Source: Venturia oleaginea (Eukaryota; Ascomycota; Dothideomycetes; Venturiales; Venturiaceae). Taken from it: a stretch of DNA of 64,000 nt. Position 1 is the stretch's first letter. The number at the start of each line of letters is the position of its first letter. Made by a program: the position numbers and the translations under genes. This document shows positions 11,549 through 23,052 of the stretch, one piece after another. The stretch covers positions 620,001 to 684,000 of the forward strand of contig JABMLP010000004.1 of assembly GCA_013176395.1 (NCBI GenBank). The letters are read 5' to 3'. Below the pieces are notes generated by a model. It saw only the letters and a list, made by a program, of their open reading frames with translations. It had not been told where the DNA came from and made no database searches.

Positions 11549-13326
11549 ACGATCGCCGGACACATGCCAGGCATCCAAGTTTAGCAGAGAAGTTGACAAA
11601 TCCCGACCCGAGTCCAAACAAAGATTGACAGTGTGCGTGAACAACAGCCACGATCAGTTGTCGATTGATATCGTCTGAATAGGATAGGATGTTCAAGGGC
11701 GAAACCCCTACCGGCTGACATACTTCCAGGATGTCAAAACAAAAAAAGCTTGGAAACCATGGCTATAATCGTTCAGCAGGACAATCCAGTGACGTGAAGA
11801 TGAACTTCTACATTGCATTGATTCCAACACAGTCAAGCGGGGCTCCCGAAACTGGCAAGACATCAAGCAGATGAATCATTCATTGACTTCCCATGACCGC
11901 AACATTCTCCAAGCTCTTATACATCTACGAACCATGATCAGTGCGTCCTCCCTGGATCGTTGACCTGAAAGTTTGAACCTGGTTTGAGGAAGATCTGATC
12001 TTGAAGAACGGATCAACATCATTGAGATATTCGATGGGAAGATCCAGAATTGCCGAGCCGCGTACCCCATTCATCTTCAAGCCATGTATCTTCTCAGAAG
12101 CTCATTGCGCGCCGGAAGAGAACCGATTCCAACTCTCATCCAGCTCGATGCGTTTTAGCAATGCCGCGGCCGTGCACTATTCTTATGTCCAATTATTCAG
12201 ATCCTTTTTGAGGTTGCATTTAAGATGCTTGCATGCACATGGATGAAGGTTGAGTGCATAACAAACGAGTGTCGACTTGCTGCTCTGTTCGTGTCGTGGT
12301 TAACCAAACCCTCTCAAGTCTTGGGTTTTCAATCTGACTAGGATGAAGATGCCACTGATTTGTACACATCTCATCGGATCCTGCCATCGTGGGTAGACAC
12401 CTGGTTACCTCGGTGAGTGTTTCACCAGTCCATGGAGATAAAGTTTATCTCATTGTTGCAGACCAATCGGAAGTTTGGACCGTATAGTCTGGCTGATCGT
12501 CTGGGTGGATCGAAGTCACTCAGCCCAAACCCCAAGAGGACTGCACATGTGCAAATGGCTGCTAAGCCATGTCTTGCTGAACCGCCATGTGCAATACCGA
12601 GGATATCCATGAACTCCCCGTTGAGCCTGCCTCCGCTCACCACGAACGTGTCTTCCATCGCAAGTGATGGCAATGCGGGTCACTCAAGGAGTTCGGCGAC
12701 ACGAGATTACTGTTATGATGTTTGAATGACAGCCAGGGACTCATTCTCTGGCTACTGTTGTACCTCCATTGTGCTGAACCGGGAAGAAAAGCGGGTGATC
12801 GAAAAAAGCTCCGATTGTAATGCCTCGTTGTTGTCAGACTTTCCTGATTATGCCATAGACTCTGAATCTGCTCATTACCGTGGGGTCCATCCAGCGTCGC
12901 GATGCTGCCTATTGAATATTCTCAAACACCCAGCAGGTCATTCCCCACCAAGTGGCCATCAGCAATATGAGCTGAAGAACAGAAAGAACATCACAGGAGA
13001 GTCTTGCTCGGCTTTCCTCATGATATTATGTCCAAGGAATGTGAATGGTGCCCCCAAAGGTACATCATATTTTGGTGTTGAAAATATGGGCGCGGGTTCG
13101 GAGGACTCTGACGATCAGAAGGATGGGTTCGCCGCCGACTAATACTGCGCTGAAGGTAGGAGGTGATATTCTCACTCGTAGATGGCCGTTCGTGGCGGAG
13201 GATGCTCTTTGCCTGTATGTTTGTATCAATCAGAGTGCGGGGGGATCGGAAGGAGGCATCGAAGAGTATCGCCGATGGAGTGTCTTCTGCGGTCGATGCG
13301 AGGAGTGCGGAGAGGAATAAATTGGA
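11549..13326. other. No clearly supported gene
   Basis: ORFs of 60-138 codons exist. The minus-strand frame at 12422-12673 (GGRLNGEFMDILGIAHGG) has some protein character and might be a distal exon of the minus-strand gene at 13.3-14.9 kb. Otherwise nothing can be named. Confidence 0.35.
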
Positions 13327-14906
13327 TCATGCCGACATGCTGCTTCTCTCCATTGTCCGATATGGCTTCACAATGCTGCTGTATGACTCCTCCACCAGGC
13401 AAATGTGTTTATGAAAAGCCCAAAATCTCGGGGATGATATGGGGGCGAGGCGAACACTGTATGAGAAGTGCGATCCCTCCACTAGAAAGTCAGCACAGTA
13501 GAATTGGAGTCCAGTTCGGGTCACTGCGCCATATTCGTTGTCCCAAATGGCTTCCACACCTACGCTCGTTGTCCTTTAGGCTTACCAAAATGTACCCTCC
13601 AACAGCTCGGATTATTGCCTTTCAGAAGGGTTACAATATTGCCCAATGAGTACGAATGGTGGTGCGACGGGAGGCGTATAGATCGATATTGGCTTGCCAC
13701 ACAACGTTCGTGGTCCCAACTTCTCGAAAGCCAACGCCCTTGGTCTCTCCACAGTTCCAAATGTATCCAATATCGGCGGTAGAGGTGGGGAGAGTAGTCC
13801 AAATGTATTGTTCATCGGATGTCTGACAGTGGACTCGCGGAAGGGTTATGTTTTGGAAAGTGATGCAGAACGTAAAGGGAGGAAAGGCTCGCGCGATCCA
13901 TCTTGCTTGCTGTACTCCTTCATAGTCGAAGTCTCTCATGATCTCTATTCATCGAATTTGGGCCGACAACAGTCCGATTTTTCGAGAGGTTTTGAGGCTG
14001 ACCACTCCAGACAAGAACTCACCATTGGGGAATGGATTTTTATGGCAAAGAAGTGATCTGAAGAAGCATCACAGTAGCGTTGAATTGGGGAACGGGTACC
14101 GAAAAGCGTCTAAACTGCCCCTCTACATGTCAAACTGTGATGGACCGCGAGTAGGCTTCGAGGCGGATAAAGATGAAAGAATCGATTGGACGTCGCTGCC
14201 ATCTGAAGGTTTCGTCTCGACTGGATCCATGAAGACCAAATGCTCCTTCCTTTCGTCTCCCATCGGCCGGCTGCGATCAATGACTGACAAGGCAAAGAAC
14301 CTCCTTCTCATGTCTAGTATATATATCTGGCATGCCACGACGTTGTTCGCGGCGGGCTTGCTACGCAATTGCTCGTAGAGGCTGGATCGCAAACAACCGG
14401 TTGCAACAAAGGTCCTCCCATACACCGTCGCCCATCGGATGACATAGATGCATCGGTCGTGAACAAGTCGTCGCCATCTCCAGTGTCCCAGATTGTTCCC
14501 ATTGCGCTTGGTAGAGGGGTTGGTTAGTTCGGGGATGTCTTTGAAATCTTCACCAGGGGGCAATTCCAGCTGAAAAGTAGGAATTACGATAAAAGAGATG
14601 CAGAAGACGTTCAGATAGAGGTGCGAGGTACAGGCCGGGAAGCCAAAGAAGCACAACCACCCCCTGCCGGACCCCTCATGATCTTTCTGACCTTGCCGCC
14701 AATTGTTTTGGCGTCGGCGTTCTCACAAGGCTAAGCATCTGAAAAGCATCCCACTCGAAAACCCCGCGGTAAATAGATAGCTCCAGGAATTGGAGACTAC
14801 CATTGACACGACGATTCCTGTGACCCCGGGCAGAACCCTCTGATCCCCCACTAGCATCAAGCTTCATCCACTTCTCGAGCCTCGCGAACTCGCCTCCAAA
14901 CACCAT
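13327..14906 (-). CDS. Hypothetical multi-exon protein, possibly decayed
   Basis: The longest block (about 14580 to 14123) reads LELPPGEDFKDIPELTNPST, a WRWRR motif and CIYVIRWATVYGRTFVATGC. An intron with GTACCT donor near 14633 and CTTTTCAG acceptor near 14574 joins it in frame to an upstream piece, KTIGGKVRKIMRGPAGGG. Further minus-strand pieces at 13939-13631 and 13557-13327 have protein character but need several introns or frame corrections. I do not recognise the family. A broken gene is as likely as an intron-rich one. Confidence 0.35.
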
Positions 14907-15048
14907 CAGCCTCGCAATTCTTCCACCCCGACGCGAAGCACATCTGTGCTTCGAGGACTACAACTTGACGTCAAAGGAGCTTCGGCTACTGGATCTATCG
15001 CAATTGCTTTGAGGACCAGCTTGGTCGTCATTGCTCGCGGTAGCCAGG

Positions 15049-16358
15049 ATGCCAGACTCCACGGATAATGAGCTTAACCGGCACCGCCGACCAAAACCTC
15101 ATGCCTTCGAAAGAAAGGAGGACGATACACCTGAAAAAAGACGAGTTCGCTTCTTCAAGTCGAAACGTACGGATATTGCCTCCGCAGCCAGCAGTGTGAC
15201 TGCGATATTTCTCTCCGTAAATATCCCAACGTCTTTGATTGAGCGCAATCGCAACCACTGACACCGCCTTGTAGTTCCCTCTAGACACGTTGAAAACACG
15301 CCTTCAAGCATCTGCTGGAACGACATTTCCCGCCTATCGTATTTCGACGTTCAATGGTCGCAGCATCCCCTCGGAAACGATGGCCTGCGTTCGATATATA
15401 TACCAGACAGAAGGACTCCGAGGCTTCTACAGAGGTATATGTTATGAGGCTTTGCGTCAGACAGATGCTGATGGTCATATGCAGGCATGATGACCCCGTT
15501 GGTGACTGCTTCTGCCACTCGGATCTTGTCGTTGCATTACTATCAAAAAAGCAAATATTGGATGGACGAAGAGTTGGAAAAGAGGACAGGAGAGTCTCCA
15601 CTCACGCGTTGCAATGACATGACGAAACCACCCAATTGGAACACCATCGCTTGCTTTACCTCCGCCGGCGCGTTTGCTGGAACTGTGGGAACAATTGTGG
15701 CCTGTGAGCCGCTCTCGTTATAGATGCGCCATGTAGATACTTACTAGTTGCAGGCCCATTCGAACTCACCAAGATTGCTCGACAGCTCTCTACCGACATC
15801 GTGAAGTTGCAGGCTTGCCGCGTTGAACCCACGGAGCAAGCCATTCGCCAGAGCTACTACGGCAAATCTACATGGCAGACTATGCGAGCAATTGTACGCA
15901 ACCGAGGTGTTCTCGGATTGTACTCTGGCTTCAGACTGCACTTAGTACGTGATATCATCGGCACATCGATCTGGTTCGCCGGCTACGAGACTCTGAAACA
16001 GGAGATCTCCTATCTACGAGGCTCACCACCCAATGATTCTATGCCTGTATCAATCGCTTCATTCATCAGTGGGTGCTTGAGCTTGCTCGTGGTATGTAAC
16101 CTTTCACCTGCGGTACAATGTTTCGTGATACTAATGCATTCATCACAGACAGCTCCGCTGGACGCCGCGAAAACAAGATTCCAACGAAACTGTCTCATGC
16201 AGCACCGAGACCGCACAGAGAAAGTGAAGATGAACTTCATGTCCAAGGTCGCTTGGCGCGGCATGCCCATTAACCTCTTGAGATCAGGCATGATCAACTT
16301 GGTGTTCTTTCTTGTCTTTGAGAACGCGAAGGTGTACATAAATAATATGGAGGGATAG
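15049..16358 (+). CDS. Mitochondrial carrier family (SLC25) transporter
   Basis: Five exons (15049-15216, 15275-15434, 15485-15703, 15754-16091, 16149-16358) give a continuous 364-aa protein. All four introns (50-58 bp) start with GT, end with AG and keep phase. The three carrier signatures are visible at the expected one-third spacing: PLDTLKTR (about residue 58), PFELTKIAR (about 184) and PLDAAKTR (about 298). Such proteins have six transmembrane helices and exchange metabolites across the inner mitochondrial membrane. The substrate cannot be read from the sequence. The 50-residue hydrophilic, basic N-terminus is long for the family. An alternative in-frame ATG lies at 15031. Confidence 0.9.
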
Positions 16359-17037
16359 GTAATTAATCCTCATACGAAGCATAGCGAGGGCGTTTTTTGG
16401 GACAGTTGTACAATAGCATTACGAGGAACGGATATTCACTAGCAGGCGGCGACCTGACTAGTCAGCTCAATGAGCACACCCATGGATTAACGGATTGTTT
16501 CCAATGAGATATCATGAGCATGCCTATCACTTACCATGTGACTATTTTATGTTCTTTGATGGGGAATTTGTGTGGTCAGGATCACATACCCTGAAGACTC
16601 TCAGTCTCAAAGGAGGGCATTGTCGAGGCCTATCATTGGGTTTCAGTGGAGCAAAACAATATCAGTGCGGACTTGTCTCCACGACTTCAAGCGGTTCAGG
16701 GTCTTTGTTGCTGGGATCTCTAGACATTACACCTTTGACATTGATAGACACAGCTGTTCCCAAATACGTTATAACCTCTGTATTCCTTATGTAATTGCTG
16801 AGGAAGACCTGCGTATCTAAACTTCTAACAATAACTCTATGTTTTGCAACTCCGCGGTTTGAACTGCGCTCGGCGTTTGAGTGAGTGTCTTTGACATCTT
16901 GTGATAGGGTAGGCTTGGGGAGGATTGAATTCTTATATTTTAACAAGTATTAATGAGGTGATTGCTAGATGGGATCCCTCAATACCAAGGATTCATCTCG
17001 CTCGGTTGAAGCAGGATCGCCACAACACACCAGTCTT
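16359..17037. other. Intergenic, no supported gene
   Basis: Contains only short ORFs without domain character. It lies between the 3' end of the carrier gene and the 3' end of the convergent small secreted protein gene. Confidence 0.5.
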
Positions 17038-17478
17038 TTATGTCCAGTCAGAGCCTTGGGGGGGATTCCAGCACCTGCTTGACGCCCTATCCTTTCCTGA
17101 ATTGCAGAGTTGAGACATCTCATATCCTCCAATGAAGCCATCGTCTCCATGTGACGTGGTAGCATATGCGTAGCAGTCTACCAGAATCAGTACCAGTATA
17201 TGAGATTGGATATGGAGAGTCTTACTTGTGCAATCGAAAGGAGCGCCTTGACTTTTGGTGAAATGCTTGCTCGATATTTTCCATGCCCCAGAAGGAAATT
17301 TGTCGACGACAGACTTGGTTTTTTGGTAAAGGCATTGGAAGTTGTCGGCACAGCAGCAGAGGAGCCATTTACTGGCGGCGGCCGTTGAGATGCTGGATAC
17401 TGTTAATACTGAGATGATATAAAAGGATTTGAATTCGTTTTACCATGTGAGCAAAGCGAGAGCGATGGAGGGCTTCAT
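17038..17478 (-). CDS. Small secreted cysteine-rich protein (effector-like)
   Basis: Three exons, 17444-17478, 17226-17392 and 17038-17177, join to a 113-aa protein. Intron 1 is 17393-17443 (GTAAAA..CCAG) and intron 2 is 17178-17225 (GTAAGA..GTAG). Exon 1 encodes the start of a signal peptide, MKPSIALALLTC then ISTAAAS. The predicted mature protein has eight cysteines: a CCC triplet, FQC, FDC, NCY, QLC and SRC. Small size, signal peptide and even cysteine number match fungal secreted effectors or antimicrobial-like proteins. No family recognised. Each exon was open only in the frame demanded by splicing, which supports the model. Confidence 0.7.
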
Positions 17479-18863
17479 TGTGATTTTTCCAGCACGACGA
17501 GTACGGGGAGAAGTTTTGGAGCTTGCAAACGCTGTAGATGAGTTCTTAAGAGGATTTTCCGAAGATGCTTCTCTTTCAATCAGCGCACACTTCATTAAAA
17601 TCGACTTTAATTGACTCATCATGCAATTTCGAGATCCCACCCGCGTGGGCTTCCCCTCATGGAGATGCTGTATTAAATGATAGACGCGGATCACTTACTA
17701 GGTGTAAAACCCTTCTAAAAAGAACAGAATCTACGAGAAATGGAAGTCTAGCATCCGAGGAAGGCAAATTCATAGCTACTTGGCTAAAGTTTAAACTTCG
17801 GCCTATTTTCGTACGCACAAATAGGAGATAGGGTTCGAGACCCTTGTTGATTGTTCGCGTCTAGTATTTCATACCCCCTAGACCAATAGTACCTTCGCCT
17901 CTGTCACCGTGCAATGTAAATTATCCTCGATTTCGTTATACCTCCAGAAGAAGCTTATCACTCTATACTATTAAAAGCCTCTACTTGACTACCGCCCATG
18001 CCCCTGCATATATTATCCAAAGGATTAAGCAAAATTTGAGGCACGTGTAAGTCCTAGCACGCTAGTAAAGAACATGTGATTTATCAGATATGCTTGGAGA
18101 GCCCTGGTACGCTCGGACCTCTCCTTACTCCTCGCGCTCTAACAATAACTCAATCGCAGGCCTACGGTGTACAATTCCCTATCTCTAATCTTCCCCCCAT
18201 CAATTTCTCCTTGCTAATTCTTATCAAGGCATATCACTAACGTAATCAAAATCCCGGCCTCTCCACAATCTTTCCCCGTCTCTGTGTAGCCGAAACGGCC
18301 AGTCTCCGCGATTTTGAAGGAAGAATTTCGGGATTGATTCTCTCCGGAGCTTCGGGATCTCGGATGAATTGATTGGCCTTTTTGATTGATGGTCCCTGCT
18401 CTCTCGCGTGTGCGATTGTAGATGCATGTGTGGGCACTAGAGGAGCTGATGTGGTGCTTTGTGAATATGTTATAAGAGTTGCATGGCTTCACCGCGTTGA
18501 CCTTCATCAAACTAAAAAATTCTCGTTCTCTCTTATCGTTTGTATTTCTTGTTTGGATTTTTGTCTGGTCTCCGAGAAAGTTACGGTCTACAGGTGGCTT
18601 TGAATCCTGCATCTCACGATCACGATCAGTATCACGATCACTCGCGCAGCCTTGCGATTTCGAGCCTCATTGTGGTTCACGGGCGCAAAGTAATCAATCG
18701 CCTAACCAGCATCTCCAGCGTCCATAAATACATCCTCGTCCCCCCCAGCGGTACGACAAGCGAGACCCTACCACAACTTTCACCTCCCTCTATAACCGGC
18801 ACCCTCAGCCTTCCAATCCAATCAAAACCTCACATATCACCCTACATACATTTTTCCCAAAGC
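17479..18863. other. Intergenic, no supported gene
   Basis: Upstream region of the divergent small secreted protein gene and the 18.86-kb ORF. Minus-strand ORFs near 18214-18612 (132 codons, basic) lack domain character. A TTCGA-centred hairpin near 17831 resembles a Pol III B box but has no convincing tRNA cloverleaf. Confidence 0.45.
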
Positions 18864-19088
18864 ATGTGTTCCTACACCTACTCCTGGTACTACTGCAACC
18901 ACGACTACTACATCTGGGCCAACAGCATCGAAATATGTCACAACCGTCTCCTCTCCGGCTACTCCTCCGACGCATGGAGTATAGACATGTGCAAAGAGAC
19001 CAAAACAACCTGCGGCGGTTTCTCAAATTACTATTGTACTGAGTGCAGCGAGGATGTTAGTTTGGAGTTTGAGTTGGATGAGATGTAA
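18864..19088 (+). CDS. Small Cys/Tyr/Trp-rich protein
   Basis: A 74-aa frame starting MCSYTYSWYYCNHDYYIWAN. It has cysteines spaced as C-x8-C..C..C-x6-C..C-x2-C and an acidic end. 'MC.Y....Y.C.H' starts are frequent in short fungal proteins of unknown function that may bind metal. The longer frame begins at 18540 without coding character, so I start at 18864. There is no signal peptide. Confidence 0.55.
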   Translation: MCSYTYSWYYCNHDYYIWANSIEICHNRLLSGYSSDAWSIDMCKETKTTCGGFSNYYCTECSEDVSLEFELDEM

Positions 19089-20392
19089 GGGCGTTCTTGA
19101 TGTGGGGAAGAAGGGGGATGGAATGGGATGGTGAAGGCGGTGAGTAAAGGTTTGGAGTTTGGAGGATGGATGGTAGGGAAAGAAGGGTCCGTTGAGGATG
19201 AATGGTGCATGTGCATAAGCAGGGCGAACGGTACTGTGTATGCAGGGCCAGGGTCAGGGTTTACAGGGATCCGCACCACTCCTCTCCCTCCCATTTCCGA
19301 GCTCTTTCAACATCCTGGCCCAGCCTGTTCGCTTTGTTGCACAAATTCGGGGACTATCGGAAGTGGTATTCGTCTCCTGCGTTGTTCTTACAGGTTTTGG
19401 TTTGGCATCGTTATCAGGTCCGATTTCGTTTCTCTTATTCATATTTTCTTAACTGGAGTTTCCATTTTGGGAGACTGCAGGGTATGCATGCATGGTTAGC
19501 GTCGTTTTTCGGCTTCGACTCTGGTGTCGGGTTGTTTGTCATCCTTTTCTATTTCTTCGAGATATCCAGACTGCATGATTTTTTCCGTTTAGAGGTAGAG
19601 GGCATCTGTGTTGTTTACACTGGTATGAAGATATGATATTGTATATACAGCATCAAGCAAAGAAAGCTGTTACTGTTGGAACTATTTCCTCATTTAATTC
19701 AATTGCGATGTGATTTGCTGCTCTACACAGTAGTTTACCCATACACGTTGCTTATCAAACATGCCCACATCCGTCTACCTAATCTCCTTCTCAAAACCCC
19801 AATCCCCAACTCAAGCCTTTCAATAACAATTTGTCCACAAAACTACAACATCATTGGGGCTTCACCTCCGCAAAATTACTCATCGCTGCGCCCAACTCCG
19901 TAGTCCAAAGCTCAGTATCAAACACCCCAACACCTCCCCACTTTCATTCCTCTCCCCCTTAGACGTCCACGTTCTCCCCTCATCATCAACATGAATCACA
20001 TCCGCAAGCCCGCGTCTCGCGTACGGAAAAAGGCGGCGGTAATTGGCAGCATATCTTTATCGATATGGTATTTGTAAGACGGCTGAGATATTGTTTGCTG
20101 CTATTGGTCCAAAGAAGGAAGATCCTTGTATCCCGGCAGAATCGGTAATCGAGATTCCTGCCGTCGGGGGATGCGCATATACCATTTGGTAAGTTGATAT
20201 CTACCTCACTGATAACCCGTCGAAGGTTTCCCTCTTCTCTGTTTCGTAGGCGAAGACGTCATTTCGTCTTTCTATGAGTATTGTTCATGATAATAGAGTG
20301 CCGATTTCCAGCTGCAGATATCACAGTTGTCTTCCGTCCAGCTGATATTCAAGTGTCAGAAGCAGCAGAGTAATGAGCCTGTGGTGAGTGCA
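19089..20392. other. Intergenic, no supported gene
   Basis: Plus-strand ORFs at 19128-19636 are hydrophobic and in competing frames, without start context or domains. Nothing else is recognisable. Confidence 0.45.
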
Positions 20393-20977
20393 TCAACCAT
20401 ACCCTGAATAAAAGTTGAAAGCGTCAGAGTTCAATGCTTCGCTAAGAGCTGTGTCACCTCCAACTTCACCTGTCATTCTGTTAGCTTCTGTGCAATACTT
20501 TGAATTGCTTGTCCAACCATTGACAAAGCTAAACCAGCTTCTGTGCGCACAAGGAATCATAGCACTCCAATCTATCCTCTTCCGCCCATGATTGGTTACA
20601 ATGGAGATCCCAATCCCTTCGTCCACTTGCCCAGTGACCCAACCTTCAAAGCGTTACTTGAGACAATCCTTGGGCCAGCTTCGTGGAAGAGGACCATAGT
20701 CATCATGGTGTGACATCACGTCACGACCTATAAGGTTCCCCTTTTCAAGACCGAAACAACCTGCTTTGTCCGATACATGGATGACGAGCGATGCTTCACC
20801 GCTTAGCATCGAGTTATCAGTAAAGTTGAATTCCGATAACTTCAGCTCGGTGGCGAGAAATGGAATGAGCGCAGTACGCCGCGCGTGATATGCCAAGACT
20901 TTCGAAATTTTGGCGGATCTGAGGCTAAGCCGCATTAAGCGATTACGTTGGTTTCCAGATGATGATGAACAAGTCAC
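20393..20977 (-). pseudogene. Decayed hypothetical gene with in-frame stop
   Basis: Two minus-strand frames (20977-20657 and 20653-20393) lie in the same phase, separated by a single TAA at 20654-20656. Both sides read like continuous protein: LKLSEFNFTDNSML and VIHVSDKAGCFGLEKG upstream, EGWVTGQVDEGIGISIV and NHGRKRIDWSAMIPC downstream. A CAA-to-TAA change would explain the stop. The N-terminus probably continues through an intron upstream of 20977. Family unknown. Confidence 0.5.
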
Positions 20978-21245
20978 AGCTATCCACTAGCAGTCGAGGT
21001 TGATATCGCTATGTTTCTGGCAATGTGTTTCTTCTACCTTTGCCAGCAATTTAGCGACATCAATCTCGATTTAGACGTTTGCAACGATATTGAACGCTTT
21101 GTTTGATGGAATTCAATTCTAGGTCCAACATGGTACCTGACTTTGTTGTTGATATGTAGGTGTAGCACAGTGACTTGCTGGAAATTCAAGAACAAATCAT
21201 TTCATGGATATCTAATCGTAAGCTCGTAAATACACATCCTTTTAC

Positions 21246-22272
21246 CTACGTCTCATGAGAGAATCTTGAATGGTTATCCAACTTTGTAGTCTCGGCTTCC
21301 ATGACATGTTGAGCTGTCTGCACCGTGTCCATCCGATGTAATTCCGGTTTACTCTGATCCGTCTGCTCTTCCGGATGCTCGTCAACAAACAAGTCTTTGA
21401 TCTCACCGGCGCCAGTTGCGCGTTGATAGATTGCAAAAGTCGTGGCGAATTCGTGGTGAGCGCCAATTTGAATGGCGTCTAGCATGCTGACGGCGAAGTT
21501 CTGGCAGTTGTTGGAGATGATGTTGTACGCAGGCCGTTTTTGACGCATATTGTGGATCGTCATCTCGCCAGCTTGTCGTAACGCTTCATCGTTGAAGCGA
21601 GTTTTGCCGACGGGGAAGGTGTGCCATTCTTCTCTCACCACCTTTTCGTTGATGTAGATTACATCGAAATTTTCATCCTGTGGAACTGTCAACGTGATGT
21701 TCAACCATATCAGAGTGGACAATGTATCCTACCATCCAGAGTTCATGAGCATAATCGCCCACCAACACAGCCCAATGCTGCGTTGGATCCGGGTATTTAT
21801 TGATACTTGCAGTGATCTTCTTACCAAGTCCTGTCTTCTCAGCAAACCACTTTCCACCTAGTCCTCCCACTGGATGCCACCCAATTTCAACAAGTCGTTG
21901 TTCACCATTGACATTTGCATCGCCCGGGGGAATCGCGTTCGGCCTGTGTCCAAGACCCAAAGAATGCTCGATCACGATTTTAGACTTGGTCAAGCCTTTT
22001 TCGAGATTCTCTTTTCTTCAAGGGTGAGCCTTAGCTAGTCTTGATGTTCGGTGGACTTACAGGAAGAGGCCCACTTTGCTGCGTGCTGACTGAGGGCCAG
22101 CATCGGGTATTTCCGCCTGTGTTTCTGTCACTATTTCTGCTACTTCTGATTCTGGTACGACTTCTCGGGATTCTCGCGATCGAGACGGAGATGGAGAAGG
22201 AGATGTTGATTTTGAGTCCATGTATTTCGAGCGCGAGACTTGGAGCAGTTTGCGAAATCCCATCTGTTTCAC
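21246..22272 (-). CDS. PPPDE/LRAT-like papain-fold protein
   Basis: Three exons (22061-22272, 21733-22015, 21246-21677) with introns of 45 and 55 bp (GTAAGT and GTAGGA donors) give 308 aa. The conserved core is a His in QHWAVLVGDY (about residue 151) and a Cys in NIISNNCQNFAVSMLDAI (about residue 223). That His/Cys order and the NCQNF motif are typical of permuted papain-fold (PPPDE/LRAT/NlpC-like) thiol hydrolases, several of which are deubiquitinases, deSUMOylases or acyltransferases. The N-terminus is Ser/Pro-rich and probably disordered. Assignment to a fold is by motif; substrate is unknown. Confidence 0.7.
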
Positions 22273-22472
22273 TTGCTAGTCAAGTTGAGCGCCAGACGCG
22301 AGGTTGGCATGCAATTGATCAAGGCAGAGACAAGTGGACAGGAAAAGACAGGATGGGAGAGGTCAATATCTGAAAGGTTGTGTCACATGCTAGGATGAAG
22401 GTCTCGCTGGTGTGAGGAGATGTAGTAGTAGACGTGGTCGAAAGCTGAGCTCGAAGACGAGTACTCTTTTAA

Positions 22473-22617
22473 CTCATAAATCAGACGTCCCGCTTTCGTG
22501 GTTGCTGCCCTTTCGATGATGTGTGGCTGTGCTAGTTTCTAGCCAATCATATCCCCTCTAGCCTGTACGAAAGTCCTCTACACAGCCACATGATGAATGG
22601 AGGGTCTGATTTATGAG
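22473..22617. mobile_element. MITE-like 145-bp element with inverted termini
   Basis: CTCATAAATCAGAC at 22473-22486 is perfectly inverted at 22604-22617. The interior also carries related GTGGCTGTG segments in opposite orientation (about 22518-22530 and 22580-22590). It lies in the promoter-side spacer upstream of the DUF3405 gene. The length, perfect 14-bp ends and lack of coding fit a MITE, though the target duplication (TA?) is not decisive. Confidence 0.45.
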
Positions 22618-23052
22618 ATAAAGTGCTCTGATTGGTGAGACCGCTCGTGATATCAAGGTCCTTTCTTGTATTGTTCCATTATTTCATTAACTAAAATACT
22701 GCCAAGTTTCTTGCAAATGCTTTGAATCCTGGAAGAGTCTTTGTTTCGACGATATTCCGGGCCATTGGTAGAATAAGTGGTGAAACCCCGTTCCCTATAC
22801 AACCCTAGCCCTTCTTTTGTTTAGTCGGAGTGACGGCCTATTACACTCGAAACTTCTATGCAAGAACAATATATTCGGATGATCCTTCAAAGCCAAGACC
22901 CTCTTTCTGACTTGTTCTATCATCATCCTCCAACCAACCCATCCGATCTCTTTAAGAAGAACAACAACGACCGCCTCCGCCTTTCTAGATAACAGCCTGA
23001 GCTCGAGATCGCGCCTTTTCCAAGACGAATGCCACGGGAGTAGGCGGCCAAG

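Noticed and set aside
17770..17850. Possible tRNA gene (GGTTCGAGACC resembles a Pol III B box)
   Set aside because: No acceptor stem, D arm or anticodon arm can be paired at proper distances.
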